In this document: positions 18,501 through 20,125 of the stretch, in pieces | Layout of the letters: each line of letters opens with the position of its first letter | Position numbering within the stretch: position 1 is the stretch's first letter | Source: a virus | Virus record (IMG/VR): IMGVR_UViG_3300030329_002218 | Span: 1 to 20,125 of that record | Reading direction: 5' to 3' (one strand) | Length of the DNA stretch: 20,125 nt | Notes under the pieces: model-generated | What the model was told of the DNA's origin: nothing | What the model saw: only the letters and a program-made list of their open reading frames with translations | The model's database searches: none | Position numbers and translations under genes: made by a program

Positions 18501-20125
18501 TGCCAATACCTGATCCACTATCTGACGGTGATGCAGCTTTCGTTGGCGTAAACATGAACGTGGAACCGTCTGTGGTGCCGCAGGGTCATGTTGCATTGGC
18601 CAACAATGTTAGATTTGAAAAAGGCAAAATCAAGACCCGTCCCGGCACCAAGTGCATGGATTGGTCGGGCATTGAGGCATATGAGAACAAACCGTATGCG
18701 GCGAATGATAAGGTTTTGTTTTCGGGAAAGAAGGGAAGCAACCTTAACGTAAGTGCTGGCACGGTAACATTGGGGAATGTAGCCAATGCAGTATCGGATT
18801 CCAATTTCGCCACCCAGACCACGTTAAGCACCAGCACGACACCTTGGGAGTTGGACGACAACCAGACCCCGGCCAACACGAACGGTGCGTGGACCATAGT
18901 CAGCAATGCCGCAAAGATAGCCGAGCCGTCAGGGTCTGTGACGAACTTGGTTCAGGATATTTCTGCTTCGGAAAACACCCAGTATGGTGTGGACTTGGAG
19001 ATTAAAAGTTTTATCCCTGCGGTCACGATCAAGGGAACGACAACGAATGGGGTGACGACCGGATACGGGATGTCTACCAAGGTTGTTAAGTATGGGGCAA
19101 TGAGCATTGCCTCATCGGATAACGGGGCCGGGGTTTTTGATGCAACCAAAACTGCCAAGTTTGAGGTGGAGCCTTTAACGGAAGCATTTCCAGCGGGAAC
19201 GGAGATTGTTTGGTACTACACCGATGAAACGAGCGACCACACGACCTCCACGGTTAGGGCGAAGTTTACTCTTTCTGTTGCTCACCTTGTGGGCGGCACT
19301 TATTTAAATGGAACACTTACAGCAGGCGACGATTCAACAGATAACACCGGCACCGTTGCTGCCGATGCCAGCGGCTTTAAGGTTCAAACGCTAACGGTTG
19401 AAACCCTGCACTCTCCCTCTTCTGGTAATGCCTTGATTAAGGGAAGGGCTATTTATTTTGACAACGGGGCAAGCATGAACCTTACGGACAACTCTGGTTC
19501 AGGTGCTTCCACGGTGGAGGGGACTGTTCACTTGAGCCAATTAAAGATTGGCACCAAGGGTTACGGTGAGTTGAGGGTCTTTATTGGCAACACAGGGAAG
19601 GGTTCCCCCGTCAGGATAACGGATGGTCCCTTCCCAAAAACCATCAAGGAGATTATAACTTCCGGTGGGGGTAGTCCTGAAAAGATCAAGATTCAGGCTA
19701 ATGAGCATTGGGCGGGCGAGATTGATAGCGTCAGCTTGACCGAGCCTGCATCGGTTGTTCTGACCAGCACAACCGGACCGGCATCGAACCCGGATATAGG
19801 GCCGGTGTTCAAGCGCAAGTCGAATGCCAATGATGAAATCAAGCCGCCGCTGCACATTGTGAACGGGTCACAGGTCCTCGATGGGACCAACTGGGAGGAA
19901 ATAACGGGACACTCCATATTTGGCCTAGGCACGATTTACGGGGTGGGGACGTTTAATGACCCCAACGGAAACGAAACTGTCCTTGTAGCCACCAATGCGG
20001 GCCTTTATGGGGCATCTGAGAATAGTTCTTTCAGCCAAATCCCCATGCCAACCGGTGAAGCCTTTGCCGAGCCGGTTGAGTTTGTTCAGGCATTCCATGA
20101 AGTCCTGATCTTTCGGGGGTTTGAC
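18500..20125 (+). CDS. large tail protein, N-terminal part; nozzle-like (partial)
   Basis: ATG 18500, with AAGGAG 9 bases upstream, opens a frame that has no stop to the window end, 542 codons. The start (VGVNMNVEPSVVPQGHVAL, then NNVRFEKGKIKTRPGTK) follows the pattern of T7 gp12-type nozzle proteins, in which a short N-terminal strand is followed by an N-x-R-x-GxxxTRPG segment before a beta-propeller. The last ~110 visible residues (HIVNGSQVLDG, IFGLGTIYGVGTF, VLVATNAGLYGA) look like propeller blades. Between them about 260 residues of threonine- and serine-rich beta-structure (residues ~110-370) look like inserted carbohydrate-binding or immunoglobulin-like domains. I infer a tail tube/nozzle or host-recognition protein; the nozzle identity is tentative. 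Confidence 0.65.
   Translation, partial: MPIPDPLSDGDAAFVGVNMNVEPSVVPQGHVALANNVRFEKGKIKTRPGTKCMDWSGIEAYENKPYAANDKVLFSGKKGSNLNVSAGTVTLGNVANAVSDSNFATQTTLSTSTTPWELDDNQTPANTNGAWTIVSNAAKIAEPSGSVTNLVQDISASENTQYGVDLEIKSFIPAVTIKGTTTNGVTTGYGMSTKVVKYGAMSIASSDNGAGVFDATKTAKFEVEPLTEAFPAGTEIVWYYTDETSDHTTSTVRAKFTLSVAHLVGGTYLNGTLTAGDDSTDNTGTVAADASGFKVQTLTVETLHSPSSGNALIKGRAIYFDNGASMNLTDNSGSGASTVEGTVHLSQLKIGTKGYGELRVFIGNTGKGSPVRITDGPFPKTIKEIITSGGGSPEKIKIQANEHWAGEIDSVSLTEPASVVLTSTTGPASNPDIGPVFKRKSNANDEIKPPLHIVNGSQVLDGTNWEEITGHSIFGLGTIYGVGTFNDPNGNETVLVATNAGLYGASENSSFSQIPMPTGEAFAEPVEFVQAFHEVLIFRGFD

Noticed and set aside
19541-19855. A 104-codon - strand open frame in the tail gene
   Set aside because: Antisense to a long + strand frame with consistent tail-protein composition; no leader.
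1-20125. CRISPR arrays, tRNA or rRNA genes, insertion sequences, attachment sites
   Set aside because: No regularly spaced repeats of 23-40 bases, no cloverleaf with a T-loop GTTCRANYC, no transposase or integrase frame, and no flanking duplications could be seen.

Overview
The window is one segment of a tailed double-stranded DNA phage (or a complete prophage-like copy of one). Every recognisable gene belongs to phage replication, packaging, capsid or lysis modules. Genes are packed on the + strand with start/stop overlaps of the ATGA, GTGA or TAATG kind, and only one small gene lies on the - strand. A lipoprotein gene of the outer-membrane spanin type sits beside holin-like genes, which points to a Gram-negative host. 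The major capsid protein resembles the DUF5309 / phage SU10-like HK97-fold group, and the start of the last tail gene looks like a T7 gp12-type nozzle protein. I infer a podovirus-like particle, but the sequence does not settle morphology or host.

Layout. 1-2180: end of an unknown gene, then small accessory and regulatory genes (a DUF932-type protein, two ribbon-helix-helix proteins, a short coiled-coil protein, a 27-residue membrane peptide, an excisionase-type HTH protein). 2217-6125: replication and recombination block, with an SSB-like protein carrying a bacterial SSB tail, a stand-alone DEDDy exonuclease, a RuvC-like resolvase, a primase-helicase fusion with degenerate primase motifs, and a conserved unknown. 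No DNA polymerase is in the window. 6122-6451: a 26-residue membrane peptide, then a non-coding stretch with CAAGTCGG repeats and a very strong hairpin. 6452-9249: small unknown genes, a probable terminase small subunit or HTH regulator, and a DUF1599-type protein. 9246-13526: terminase large subunit, two small genes, portal protein, small unknown. 13527-14180: the main regulatory node, with a bidirectional terminator, the single - strand gene with its own leader, and an A/T-rich stretch ending in a second terminator. 14181-17641: scaffold-like protein, major capsid protein, head completion or connector genes. 17668-18500: small membrane proteins and an embedded lipoprotein gene that look like a lysis cassette without an endolysin. 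18500-20125: start of a large tail gene that runs off the window.

The parts not explained by standard phage annotation are: a TAAC tetranucleotide-repeat leader next to four start codons on both strands, usually paired with a small hairpin; a 12-bp dyad GGTGTNNACACC that recurs five times and in four cases encodes the peptide GVDT in unrelated proteins; several membrane micropeptides tucked into stop/start overlaps; and a terminator-shaped hairpin inside the first codons of the overlapping spanin-like pair.
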